From JALORV01 sp963702595 (lineage in GTDB: Bacteria > Pseudomonadota > Gammaproteobacteria > Burkholderiales > Burkholderiaceae_F), in assembly GCA_963702595.1 (NCBI GenBank), contig CAVPDC010000022.1:248001-312000 (forward strand): DNA of 64,000 nt. Direction: 5' to 3'. The notes beneath the pieces were generated by a model that did not search any database, had not been told where the DNA came from, and saw only the letters and a program-made list of their open reading frames with translations. Below, piece by piece: positions 42,470-51,704 of this stretch. A program made the translations under genes and the position numbers. Within the stretch, counting starts at the first letter, position 1; each line of letters opens with the position of its first letter.

Positions 42470-43360
42470 ATGCGCGAGTTATCTGCTTCTCAGCGATCGC
42501 TGGGCCATCTGCTGGCTCAGTACTGGGCGCTGACGAAGCCGCGCGTGACGCAGCTTGCGATCTTTTGCGCAGTCATCGGCATGTTCCTCGCGACGCCGGA
42601 ACTGCCATCGTTGCGTGCCGTGGCGGTAGCGACGCTCGGGATCTGGCTGCTGGCTGGCGCGGCGTTTGCGGTCAACTCACTGATCGAGCAGCACGTCGAC
42701 GCGAAGATGGCGCGCACGCGCATGCGGCCGCTGCCGCGGGGCGACCTGACGCCGGTACAGGCCATTGCGTTCTCGGGTCTGATCGGAGGCGCGGGCATGT
42801 GGGTGCTCTACACGCAGGTGAACCCTCTGACGATGTGGTTGACCTTCGCGACGTTCGTTGGCTACGCCGTCGTGTACACAGTCCTGCTTAAGCCGCATAC
42901 GCCACAAAACATTGTCATCGGCGGCATGAGCGGCGCGATGCCGCCCGTACTCGGCTGGGCCGCGGTGACCAACAGCGCGCCGGCCGAAGCATGGCTCCTC
43001 GCACTGATCATCTTCGTGTGGACTCCGCCGCACTTCTGGGCGCTGGCGCTGTATCGCATCGAGGACTATCGCAAGGCCGGTTGGCCGATGCTGCCGGTGA
43101 CGCACGGCGAGCCGCTGACTCGGCTCCACATCCTCCTGTACACGATCGGGCTGGTGGCGACCACTGTCCTGCCCTATGCGGTGCAGATGGCGGGTGCGCT
43201 CTACCTCGCCGCGGCGCTGGCCCTCGGGGCCGTGTTCGTCGTTTACGCCTGGCGGCTGTATCGGGCGCCAAATCCGGCGGTAGCCCGGGCGACCTTCAAT
43301 TACTCGATCGTTTATCTGGCCGCGCTGTTTGCTGCGCTGCTGGCCGACCATTACGTGTGA
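42470..43360 (+). CDS. cyoE: Protoheme IX farnesyltransferase (heme O synthase)
   Basis: Adds a farnesyl group to heme B to make heme O, the substrate of CtaA. The 296-aa UbiA-family product has about eight helices. The prenyl-diphosphate Asp motif region is NSLIEQHVDAKMARTRMRPLP, with the second acidic motif YRIEDYRKAGWPMLPV. The gene sits directly between ctaA and the SCO gene, the usual ctaA-ctaB-sco order. The synonym ctaB applies. Confidence 0.95.
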   Translation: MRELSASQRSLGHLLAQYWALTKPRVTQLAIFCAVIGMFLATPELPSLRAVAVATLGIWLLAGAAFAVNSLIEQHVDAKMARTRMRPLPRGDLTPVQAIAFSGLIGGAGMWVLYTQVNPLTMWLTFATFVGYAVVYTVLLKPHTPQNIVIGGMSGAMPPVLGWAAVTNSAPAEAWLLALIIFVWTPPHFWALALYRIEDYRKAGWPMLPVTHGEPLTRLHILLYTIGLVATTVLPYAVQMAGALYLAAALALGAVFVVYAWRLYRAPNPAVARATFNYSIVYLAALFAALLADHYV

Positions 43361-43379
43361 CGAGATCGGCGCCGATATC

Positions 43380-43970
43380 GTGCTCGTCCTTCGCCTGCTG
43401 CCATCCCTGCGCAACGTAGCGGCAGTGTTGCTGGCTCTCCTGGCGGTGGCGTGCTCGCCGCCCGCCTTCAAAGCGGTGGACATCACCGGCGCCGAGTACG
43501 CGCGCGACTTCTCGCTCGAGTCCGCCGGTGGCGGCCCTCGGAAGCTCGCAGACTATCGAGGCAAGGTGGTCGTGATCTTCTTCGGGTTCACGCAGTGCCC
43601 CGACGTCTGTCCGACCACGCTGTCGGACCTCGCCGAGGTCAAGAAGCGCCTGGGTGCCGATGCCGACCGGTTGCAAGTGATCTTCGTGACGATCGATCCG
43701 GAGCGCGACACGCCGGCCGTGCTGGCGCAGTACGTGCCCGGCTTCGACCCGAGCTTCGTGGCCCTCCACGGCACGCCCGAGCAGATCGCCGCGGCGGCCA
43801 AGGAATTCAAGATCTTCTATCAGAAGGTGCCCGGCAAGACGGCCACGTCCTACACGATGGACCACACGGCGGGCAGCTACGTCATCGACCGGGACGGTCG
43901 CGTGCGGCTCTTTCTCCGCCACGGGGCCAGTGTTGACGATATCGTCAGCGACCTGCGCAAGTTGCTCTAG
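43380..43970 (+). CDS. SCO family protein, copper chaperone lipoprotein
   Basis: Supplies or reduces the CuA site of subunit II. The 196-aa product has a lipoprotein signal with Cys 25 (LAVAC), then a thioredoxin-like domain. The copper ligands are complete: CPDVC (Cys 73, Cys 77) and His 161 in MDHTAGSYVID. GTG 43380 is chosen because it puts the lipobox at the normal distance; a start at 43329 would overlap cyoE by 32 bases. The stop shares a CTAG with the convergent gene. Confidence 0.92.
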   Translation: MLVLRLLPSLRNVAAVLLALLAVACSPPAFKAVDITGAEYARDFSLESAGGGPRKLADYRGKVVVIFFGFTQCPDVCPTTLSDLAEVKKRLGADADRLQVIFVTIDPERDTPAVLAQYVPGFDPSFVALHGTPEQIAAAAKEFKIFYQKVPGKTATSYTMDHTAGSYVIDRDGRVRLFLRHGASVDDIVSDLRKLL

Positions 43971-44599
43971 TCGGGCGGCGACTCGAAGGCGCCGGTGGTC
44001 GGCATCACCCGCGTGCTGCTGGAAACCATCCGTGCAGCAGCAGCGGTCTTACCGAGATCGAAGGCGGCTCGCACGGCGTCGTCCAGTTCCAGTTCGAACC
44101 CGACGAACACGCTGGCAATGCAATGAGCGTAGTCATCGGCACGGTATGCCGTGGCTCCGGGCAACAGCACGCCATGAACCTCGAACGGATCGAACACGAC
44201 GATCGTGCCGGGGCGGGCGGCAACCCGCAGCGATGCGCGCGCAAACACGATGTCGACCGGGGGCCCTTCGATGTACCAGACGCCGAACAGCACATCGGCG
44301 TAGTGCGCGTCGGTGTGGAAGAAAGCGCCGCGGCACTGATACCACTCGAACGTCTGCCGCAGTGCGCGCCCGGGCAGCGGATCGAGCGCCCGGACCAGCG
44401 CGCCATGCACGTCGCTGTCGTTCCAAGCGCCGCCCGACTGCACCCGCCCGATGACGGACTCCGGGCCGCTGATTGTTCGGGCGCGTTCCACCAGCCCAGG
44501 CGAAGGCGTCGCGACGGCGGTCGCGACACGGCGCGCCAGGGAACGCACTGACGTCCCGCCTGCCAGCAGTGGCGGCGCATTTAAGTCCAGCGACTCCAT
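43967..44599 (-). CDS. Uncharacterised protein, putative 2OG-Fe(II) oxygenase fold
   Basis: I do not recognise this 210-aa protein by family. It contains a plausible iron triad: His 95 and Asp 97 (AFFHTDAHY) and His 142 (FEVHGVLLPG). These are spaced as in a double-stranded beta-helix of 2-oxoglutarate/Fe(II) oxygenases, with hydrophobic strands between (VVFDPF). A possible 2OG-binding Arg is in YRADDY. The first 60 residues are polar. It converges on the SCO gene, sharing CTAG for both stops, and lies downstream of rpoH but beyond the rpoH terminator. The substrate is unknown. Confidence 0.7.
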   Translation of the reverse strand: MESLDLNAPPLLAGGTSVRSLARRVATAVATPSPGLVERARTISGPESVIGRVQSGGAWNDSDVHGALVRALDPLPGRALRQTFEWYQCRGAFFHTDAHYADVLFGVWYIEGPPVDIVFARASLRVAARPGTIVVFDPFEVHGVLLPGATAYRADDYAHCIASVFVGFELELDDAVRAAFDLGKTAAAARMVSSSTRVMPTTGAFESPPD

Positions 44600-44623
44600 C
44601 GGGGAATTATCGGGCGGCGGGCC

Positions 44624-44651
44624 AAAAAAAGGCCCCAGCTAGGCTGGGGCC
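44624..44651 (-). terminator. Rho-independent terminator of rpoH
   Basis: GGCCCCAGC (44631-44639) pairs perfectly with GCTGGGGCC (44643-44651) around a 3-base loop. On the minus strand it is followed by seven T (A run at 44624-44630). It lies 85 bases after the rpoH stop and upstream of the oxygenase-like gene. Confidence 0.9.
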
Positions 44652-44735
44652 ATGATCCGCCTCGTCGGAGGAGAGGGGGGGAGCGGAGGCGGATACTGCT
44701 ACAACAGTTGCAGGCCGTACGCCGCGTGCCCGCGC

Positions 44736-45653
<918 letters not shown>

Positions 45654-45678
45654 TGAACTTACCCCCTTTGATTTAAAT

Positions 45679-45705
45679 GTAGCACTCTCATCCGTTGAGT
45701 GCTAA
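45679..45705. promoter_or_regulatory. CIRCE operator (HrcA binding site) upstream of rpoH
   Basis: GTAGCACTC, nine bases, then GAGTGCTAA matches the CIRCE consensus TTAGCACTC-N9-GAGTGCTAA in 17 of 18 positions. It lies 26 bases upstream of the rpoH GTG and immediately downstream of the likely -10, so the predicted start site falls inside it. HrcA bound here should repress rpoH at normal temperature. Confidence 0.9.
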
Positions 45706-45709
45706 AGAT

Positions 45710-45738
45710 TTAGAAGGGCGACTCGGGAGAAAGTTCAA
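45710..45738 (-). promoter_or_regulatory. Candidate sigma-70 promoter of rpoH
   Basis: On the minus strand, TTGAAC (45733-45738) and TTCTAA (45710-45715) are separated by 17 bases. The expected start, about 7 bases further, falls at the edge of the CIRCE element. The position of promoter and operator fits repression by HrcA. Confidence 0.6.
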
Positions 45739-45798
45739 TCCTGAGTGAATCGTTCAGGTAACCGGCCTACAACACGTTCACTAGGTGTGAGCGTTCGC

Positions 45799-46707
45799 TT
45801 ACTTTGTCAGCGAAGAACTGGAAATCGCTGCCCGGGCGCCGATACTGGCCGTCGCCAGCCCAAGCAAGATGGCCGCGGGAACGATCGCCGCGGCCAACCA
45901 TGCCGGTGGCATCGTCAGGCGGAAGTCCTGCCCAAAGGCGGCTGCGAGTGCCGCGATGCGAGGCTCGACGATGAGAGTGCTGCCGACAGCGATGGCAAGC
46001 CCCAGTGCGGCTCCCAGGCCCAAAGTCAGCGCTCCCGCGTAGGCGTACGGACGGACAATGAACGAATTCCGGGCCCCGGCGAGATGGAGAACCGCGGTTT
46101 CATCGCGTCGCGACTCCGCCTGCAATCGCACTGCGGCAATCAACACGAGGGCGATCAGTGCCAGCGTCAGGCCGGCCACCACGACGAGGACGATGCCTGC
46201 CGCTCGCGCAAGTGCGCTGGCGCGGCGGAACCACTCGATGTCCAGTCGGACGGAATCGACCCCGGCCCATGTACGGACCGACGCCGCCGCGCGCTCGACT
46301 ACCTCGGGTCCGACCATTGCCGCGAAGCGCGCCACCAGGACGTCGGGCAGCGGATTCGTGCCCGGGGCCGCACCTGATGCGAGTCCGGAGCGGCGGCTCA
46401 GTTCGGCAAAGGCCTGGTCGCGCGCGATCAGGCGCACTCCGGTGACCCCATCGACGGCAGCCAGCTTCATTCGCATCTGCTCCAGGTCGCTGGGCGTGGT
46501 TCCCAGTGCAACGAAGACGTTCAGCTCGGGACCTGCCTCGATGCGTGTGGTCCATGGAGCCAGCGCGTACGCGAGGATCGCCAGGAAAAGCGGTACCGCC
46601 AGCGCCGTCCCGGCCAGGGTGACATTCAGGAGGAAGCTTGCAGGCTGACCCTGGATCAGTGCTGTTGCCCGCTTCAGGGCGAACCACCGCGTCGCGACCG
46701 CGCTCAT
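45799..46707 (-). CDS. ftsX: Cell division protein FtsX
   Basis: Membrane partner of FtsE at the division septum; FtsEX regulates EnvC and its amidases. The 302-aa product has four membrane helices (about residues 24-44, 175-200, 222-245 and 272-295) and a periplasmic domain between the first two. The cytoplasmic motif AESRRDETAVLHLAGARNSFI between helices 2 and 3 is typical. The start overlaps ftsE by 4 bases. envC, the expected downstream partner, is at 26484-27887. Confidence 0.92.
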   Translation of the reverse strand: MSAVATRWFALKRATALIQGQPASFLLNVTLAGTALAVPLFLAILAYALAPWTTRIEAGPELNVFVALGTTPSDLEQMRMKLAAVDGVTGVRLIARDQAFAELSRRSGLASGAAPGTNPLPDVLVARFAAMVGPEVVERAAASVRTWAGVDSVRLDIEWFRRASALARAAGIVLVVVAGLTLALIALVLIAAVRLQAESRRDETAVLHLAGARNSFIVRPYAYAGALTLGLGAALGLAIAVGSTLIVEPRIAALAAAFGQDFRLTMPPAWLAAAIVPAAILLGLATASIGARAAISSSSLTK

Positions 46708-47390
46708 GCCGCGACCTGCGTGGATTCAAGCGCGATGACGCGCGCGCGTGGCGGCATCGCCACGCTCTCGCCGTGCGAGGCCATGACAACGGTCACGCCG
46801 GCGACGACAAACTGTTCGAGCAGGTGGACGATGTGCGCGGCGGCCAGCGGATCCAGGTGTGCCGTCGGCTCGTCGACCAGCAGCAGCGCGGGATGATTGA
46901 CCAGCGCCCGTGCGAGTGCCGCGCGTTGCTGTTCGCCACCCGACAGTTCCCGCGGATAGGCGCGCCCCGCGGCTCCGCCGAGGCCGACGCGCTGCAGCGC
47001 CGTGGCGCCGCGCGCCAGTGCCTCGCGCCAGGCGATGCCGGCCGCGGCGCAAGGAAGCGCGACGTTCTGCAGGACGTCGCGGTCGTCGAGCAGCATGAGA
47101 TCCTGCAGCACGATTCCCATCGACCGCCGCAGCAGCGGCAACATCTGCGGCTTCAGGCGTCCCAATGGCTCGCCGGCGACGGTGATCGAACCGGAGGTCG
47201 GCTGTTCCAGTGCGGCGATCAGCCTGAGGACCGCCGACTTTCCAGCGCCCGAGGGTCCGGACAGCAGTACGAACTGATTGCGTGCAATCGAGAAGCTGAG
47301 CTGCGAAAGCACGTTGCGGCTGCCATATCGCTTGTCGACCCGATCGAAGACGATCAGCGGCGGCAGGTCCTGGTTCGAGTAGGCATCCAT
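46704..47390 (-). CDS. ftsE: Cell division ATP-binding protein FtsE
   Basis: ATPase of the FtsEX complex. The 228-aa product has an ABC domain with Walker A GPSGAGKSA (about residues 45-53), Q-loop VLQD, signature LSGGEQQR, Walker B LLLVDEPTAHLD and H-loop MASHGE. Lys 51 of Walker A is followed by Ser then Ala where most family members have Ser-Thr. The 4-base overlap with ftsX indicates coupled translation. A divergent spacer of 108 bases separates it from ppk. Confidence 0.92.
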   Translation of the reverse strand: MDAYSNQDLPPLIVFDRVDKRYGSRNVLSQLSFSIARNQFVLLSGPSGAGKSAVLRLIAALEQPTSGSITVAGEPLGRLKPQMLPLLRRSMGIVLQDLMLLDDRDVLQNVALPCAAAGIAWREALARGATALQRVGLGGAAGRAYPRELSGGEQQRAALARALVNHPALLLVDEPTAHLDPLAAAHIVHLLEQFVVAGVTVVMASHGESVAMPPRARVIALESTQVAA

Positions 47391-47498
47391 ACGGCGGAGC
47401 GGCGAGCGACAGGTCGACGACTAAAATGAGTCGTGTCAGAACGTCGCGATGATCGCCGCGATTGTACGGTTGTCATTGAGGCGTCACACGAACTCACT

Positions 47499-49607
47499 AT
47501 GGTCCGACGCAACAAGCGCAAGCCGCCTCATCGAAAGCTCGAATTGCAGACCAGCCCCGAGCTCTACCTGAATCGGGAGCTGTCGATGCTCGCGTTCAAC
47601 GAACGCGTGCTGGCCATGGCGACCCGGACGGCTGTCCCATTGGCGGAGCGGTTGCGCTACGTCTGCATCGTCTCCTCCAACCTCGACGAGTTCTTCGAGG
47701 TACGCATCTCCGACCTCAGCGAGGAGATCCGCGAGTCGCGAGGCGCTTCGCCGCAGGCAGCGGCCTATGCCGAGATCATGCAGCGGGCCCACTCGCTGGT
47801 GCAGCAGCAGTACGCGCTGTTCAACCAGACGATCGGACCCGCACTCGAACGGCGCGACATCGTCGTGCTCAACCATGCCCAGCGCAACGACGCGCAACGG
47901 GCATGGGTGCGCGAGTACTTCACGCGCGAGGTGAAGCCTTTGCTGTCACCGATCGGGCTGGACCCTTCGCATCCGTTCCCGCAGGTGCTGAACAAGTCGC
48001 TCAACTTCATCCTTCAGCTTGGCGGGAAGGACGCGTTCGGTCGTCCGTCGACGATCGCGATCCTCAAAGTGCCGCGCGTGCTGCCGCGCGTGATCCCGCT
48101 GCCGCCGGGCCTGGTTCCGGGCAAGCAGGCGTTCGTGATGCTCTCGTCGGTGATCCGCGCGCATCTGCAGGATGTCTTTCCGGGCCGTGAGCTAGGCGGG
48201 TTCTCGCAGTTCCGCGTCACCCGTGATTCCGATCTCAGTGTCGATGAGCGCGAGGTCCACAACCTGCGGCAGGCGCTGCGCATGGAACTCACGCAGCGCC
48301 ACTTTGGCAATGCGGTGCGCCTGGAGGTGCTCGCGACCTGTCCGCCGCACCTGCAGGCCCTGCTGCAGGAGCAGTTCCAGCTGCCGGAGCAGGCGGTCTT
48401 CCGCGTCGACGGGCCGGTCAATCTGGTGCGGTTGAACCAGCTGGTGGATCACCTGACGGCACCGCAGCTGCGCTGGACGCCCTTTGAGCCTGCATGGCCC
48501 GCCAAGCTTGCGGCCGGCGCCGACCTCTTCGAGGCGATCCGGAATAACGACATCCTGCTGCATCACCCCTACGAGAGCTTCGAGCCGGTCATCGAGTTCC
48601 TGCGCCAGTCCGCGACCGACGCCAAGGTTGTCGCGATCCGCATGACGCTGTACCGCACTGGCATCAGTTCGATACTGGTGGACATCCTCGAGGAAGCAGC
48701 GCGGCGCGGCAAGGAAGTGACCGTCATCGTCGAGCTGAAGGCGCGCTTCGACGAAGAGGTCAACATCAACCTCGCCGAGCGGCTCGAGGCCGTCGGTGCG
48801 CAGGTCGTCTACGGCGTCGTCGGCCTCAAGATCCACGGCAAGATGACGCTGGTGCTGCGGAGGGAAGAATCACGCGGCAGGTCGCGACTGGTCCCCTACG
48901 CCCACCTGGGAACAGGGAACTACCATCCGACCACAACCAAGCTCTACACCGACTTCGGCATGCTGACCGCGAATGCGGATCTCTGCGCCGACGTCGAGAA
49001 GGTGTTCATGCACCTGACGAGTCTCACCAAAGTCGAGCGCCTGAAGCTGCTCTGGCTGGCGCCGTTCACGCTGCACAAGCGGCTCATTGCCGCGCTCGAA
49101 GGCGAAGTGAAGCTGGCACGGGCCGGCAAGCCGGCCCGCCTAGTTGCCAAGATGAATGCCCTGACCGACGAGGCGACGATACAGGCGCTCTATGCCGCGT
49201 CGCAGGCTGGCGTGAAGATCGACCTCATCGTGCGCGGCGCCTGCGCGTTGCGGCCCGGGGTCAAGGGGCTGTCGGAGACGATCCGGGTGCGCTCGATCGT
49301 CGGCCGGTTTCTCGAACACCACCGCATCTTCTACTTCCGCAATGACGGCAAGCCCATGGTGTACCTGTCGAGCGCGGACTGGATGGGGCGCAACCTGTTC
49401 CGGCGAATCGAAGTCGCGTGGCCCGTGCTCGAACCCAAGTTGGCGCTCCGGGTCATCGACGAAGGACTGAAGCCTTATCTCGACGACACCCGCGATGCCT
49501 GGACGCTGACGGCGAATGGTGAATACCGGCCCCCGCGCGGTGGCGCCAAGGCGGTCTCGGCCCAGCAGCAGCTGCTGGGTCTGCTGGCCGAACGAGTGAC
49601 GAGTTGA
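47499..49607 (+). CDS. ppk1: Polyphosphate kinase 1
   Basis: Makes polyphosphate reversibly from ATP. The 702-aa product shows the domain order of PPK1: N domain (LNRELSMLAFNERVL), head domain, and two phospholipase D-like catalytic domains. The autophosphorylated His lies in GLKIHGKM (about residue 447), and LYRTG and VELKARFDE precede it. ATG 47499 gives a length near E. coli Ppk (688 aa); a GTG at 47433 would add 22 residues. sixA follows after one base, and the polyphosphatase ppx is nearby on the other strand. Confidence 0.94.
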   Translation: MVRRNKRKPPHRKLELQTSPELYLNRELSMLAFNERVLAMATRTAVPLAERLRYVCIVSSNLDEFFEVRISDLSEEIRESRGASPQAAAYAEIMQRAHSLVQQQYALFNQTIGPALERRDIVVLNHAQRNDAQRAWVREYFTREVKPLLSPIGLDPSHPFPQVLNKSLNFILQLGGKDAFGRPSTIAILKVPRVLPRVIPLPPGLVPGKQAFVMLSSVIRAHLQDVFPGRELGGFSQFRVTRDSDLSVDEREVHNLRQALRMELTQRHFGNAVRLEVLATCPPHLQALLQEQFQLPEQAVFRVDGPVNLVRLNQLVDHLTAPQLRWTPFEPAWPAKLAAGADLFEAIRNNDILLHHPYESFEPVIEFLRQSATDAKVVAIRMTLYRTGISSILVDILEEAARRGKEVTVIVELKARFDEEVNINLAERLEAVGAQVVYGVVGLKIHGKMTLVLRREESRGRSRLVPYAHLGTGNYHPTTTKLYTDFGMLTANADLCADVEKVFMHLTSLTKVERLKLLWLAPFTLHKRLIAALEGEVKLARAGKPARLVAKMNALTDEATIQALYAASQAGVKIDLIVRGACALRPGVKGLSETIRVRSIVGRFLEHHRIFYFRNDGKPMVYLSSADWMGRNLFRRIEVAWPVLEPKLALRVIDEGLKPYLDDTRDAWTLTANGEYRPPRGGAKAVSAQQQLLGLLAERVTS

Positions 49608-49608
49608 A

Positions 49609-50073
49609 ATGGAGCTGATCCTCTGGCGCCACGCGGAAGCCGAGATCGGCGAGCCGGATCTCGGCCGCAAGCTGACGCCGCGCGGCGAGAAGCAGGCGCG
49701 CCGGGTCGCGGAGTGGCTGCACGCGCAACTGCCCGATAGCGCACGGATTCTCGTCAGTCCCGCGACGCGCGCGCAGCAGACGGCGAAGGCCCTGGCGGAA
49801 GTCACGCACCGCAAGTTGAAGACGGTCGAGGACGTTGCCCCCGGTGCCAGCGTGCGCGATGTGCTGTTGGCGGCCGATTGGCCGCGTTCGAAAGTGCCAG
49901 TGGTCGTCGTCGGCCATCAGCCGACGCTGGGGCATGTCGCTAGCTTCCTGCTCGCCGGCGAAGTCCGTGAATGGGCCGTCAAGAAGTCGGGTGTCTGGTG
50001 GCTGAGTTCGCGCGAGCGTGACGGCGAAGAGCAGACTGTCCTGCGCGCGGTCATCAGCCCGGATCTGCTCTAG
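49609..50073 (+). CDS. sixA: Phosphohistidine phosphatase SixA
   Basis: Removes phosphate from phosphohistidine, for example on HPt or NPr proteins. The 154-aa product has the RHG-type motif LILWRHAEAE (catalytic His 8) and the second His in VVGHQPTLGH (about residue 104). The short length, without the large inserted region of phosphoglycerate mutases, is typical of SixA. It is one base after ppk1, so both are on one transcript. A role in polyphosphate or phosphorelay control is suggested by position only. Confidence 0.9.
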   Translation: MELILWRHAEAEIGEPDLGRKLTPRGEKQARRVAEWLHAQLPDSARILVSPATRAQQTAKALAEVTHRKLKTVEDVAPGASVRDVLLAADWPRSKVPVVVVGHQPTLGHVASFLLAGEVREWAVKKSGVWWLSSRERDGEEQTVLRAVISPDLL

Positions 50074-50243
50074 TGGCTAGTAACAGCCAATTCAGCAGCG
50101 CCTTGCGGGCCGGGCCGGCCGATTGCTTTGTCGCTCGCCTTGCGAATAAGCGAAGGCCATTCGACGCGGCTCGCTTCGCGCACTCGGCTCGGCCACCCTT
50201 GCCTTTCACTCCAAAATCGACTGTTACAGGCCGCTAGTACCCG

Positions 50244-51704
50244 TCACTGCGGCCTGAGGCTGAAGGCGATGCCGATGCGCGCCCACTGCATCGCTTCCTC
50301 TTCCAGTAGATAGTGAGTCAGCGGGTGGCGCACCAGCCAGTCGCTGTCGAGGCCGAACTCGATCGAGCGGCCGAACCTCAGCGACCAGCGTGGCAACTCG
50401 ACATCGCGCCGCGCGTGATTGAGGATGACTGCGAGCCGAAGCGCCAGAATCTTCGCCGAGCGCTCGCGGTCCTCGAGCGCCTCGTAGACCTTCTTGAGGT
50501 TGCCGCGTTGTCCCAGCACCAGTTGGGCGATGCGTTCCTGGTCGGAGGTCGAGAATCCCGCCAGGTCGGCGTGCTGCACCAGATACGCTGAGTGCTTGTG
50601 ATAGTCACTGTGCGAAATCGTAAAGCCGACCTCGTGCAGGAGGCAGGCCCACGCCAGCCGCTTCTTCATTTCTACTGACGCCGCGGGCAGCAGTTCCTCG
50701 TAGAGCCGTTTGGCGGTTCCGGCCACGCGCGCTGCCTGGGCCCGATCGACGCTGAACCGTTCGAGCATGCGTTCAACCGTGGCGTCACGCAGGTCCTTCT
50801 GCTCCTTCCGTCCCAGCAGGTCGTAGAGCAGGCCGACGCGGAGTGCACCGCGCGCGGGCCTCATCTCGTCGAGGCCGAACGTTTCAAAGACCGCCGACAG
50901 CACGGCGACGCCGCCCGCGAGCACTTCCTGCCGGTCCGGCTTCATGCCCGCCAATCTGATGCGCTTTATCTCGCCGGCCTCGAGCAGTGCATGACGCAGC
51001 TTGAGCAGCCCCTCGGCCGTAACGCGGCCGTCGGACCAGCCCTCGGCGCGCAGGATCTCCGACACGGCCCCCACGGTACCGCTCGATCCGAATGCCTCGT
51101 CCCAGTTCCTGCGCGAGAACGTATCGATCGCTTCCTCGAACTCCGCAGCGGCCGCTACCTGTGCCTTCTTCAGTGACGCTCGATCGATGCGGCCGTCCTT
51201 GAAGAAACGCAGCGAGGTGTTGACGCAACCTACCTTGAAGGACTCGGCGCTCTGCGCCGTGAAGCCGCGACCGGCGATGACCTCGGTCGAGGCGCCACCG
51301 ATGTCGACGACAAGGCGCCGCAGGTCCGACGGCGGCAGCGTGTGCATGCAGCCTTCGAACACGAGCCGAGCCTCCTCGCGACCGGAGATCACTTCGATCG
51401 GATAGCCGAGCGTGTTCTGCGCCTCGATCAGGAAGTCGTTGACGTTGCGCGCGAGACGAAGAGTCTGGGTGCCGACCGCGCGGACCTGCTGTGGCGGCAT
51501 GCCGCGCAGCCGCTCGTTCATGCGCGCCAGGGTTTCGAGAGCGGTATCGATCGATTTCTTGCTGAGCTTGTGGCTCTCGTCGAGCCCGGCGGCCAGTCGA
51601 ACGGTTTCCTTCCAGTAACCCTCACGCTCGATGTGCGAACCGTCGACACGTCCGATCTCGAGACGAAAACTGTTCGATCCGAGGTCGACGGCGGCGAGGT
51701 TCAT
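50244..51704 (-). CDS. ppx: Exopolyphosphatase (Ppx/GppA family)
   Basis: Hydrolyses terminal phosphates of polyphosphate or converts pppGpp to ppGpp. The 486-aa product has two ASKHA ATPase-fold domains with VDLGSNSFRL (about residues 5-14), VISGREEARLVFEG and VVDIGGASTEVI, followed by an HD-like helical domain (about 300-480) containing CLLHEVGFTISHSDYHKHS. Its start overlaps the ftsY stop by 4 bases, so it is coupled to ftsY. It converges on sixA across a 170-base spacer with no gene. Confidence 0.92.
   Translation of the reverse strand: MNLAAVDLGSNSFRLEIGRVDGSHIEREGYWKETVRLAAGLDESHKLSKKSIDTALETLARMNERLRGMPPQQVRAVGTQTLRLARNVNDFLIEAQNTLGYPIEVISGREEARLVFEGCMHTLPPSDLRRLVVDIGGASTEVIAGRGFTAQSAESFKVGCVNTSLRFFKDGRIDRASLKKAQVAAAAEFEEAIDTFSRRNWDEAFGSSGTVGAVSEILRAEGWSDGRVTAEGLLKLRHALLEAGEIKRIRLAGMKPDRQEVLAGGVAVLSAVFETFGLDEMRPARGALRVGLLYDLLGRKEQKDLRDATVERMLERFSVDRAQAARVAGTAKRLYEELLPAASVEMKKRLAWACLLHEVGFTISHSDYHKHSAYLVQHADLAGFSTSDQERIAQLVLGQRGNLKKVYEALEDRERSAKILALRLAVILNHARRDVELPRWSLRFGRSIEFGLDSDWLVRHPLTHYLLEEEAMQWARIGIAFSLRPQ

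Noticed and set aside
50074..50243. Inverted repeat GTAACAG/CTGTTAC in the sixA-ppx spacer
   Set aside because: Arms are only 7 bases and over 120 bases apart; not convincing as a terminator or operator. I see no gene in the spacer.
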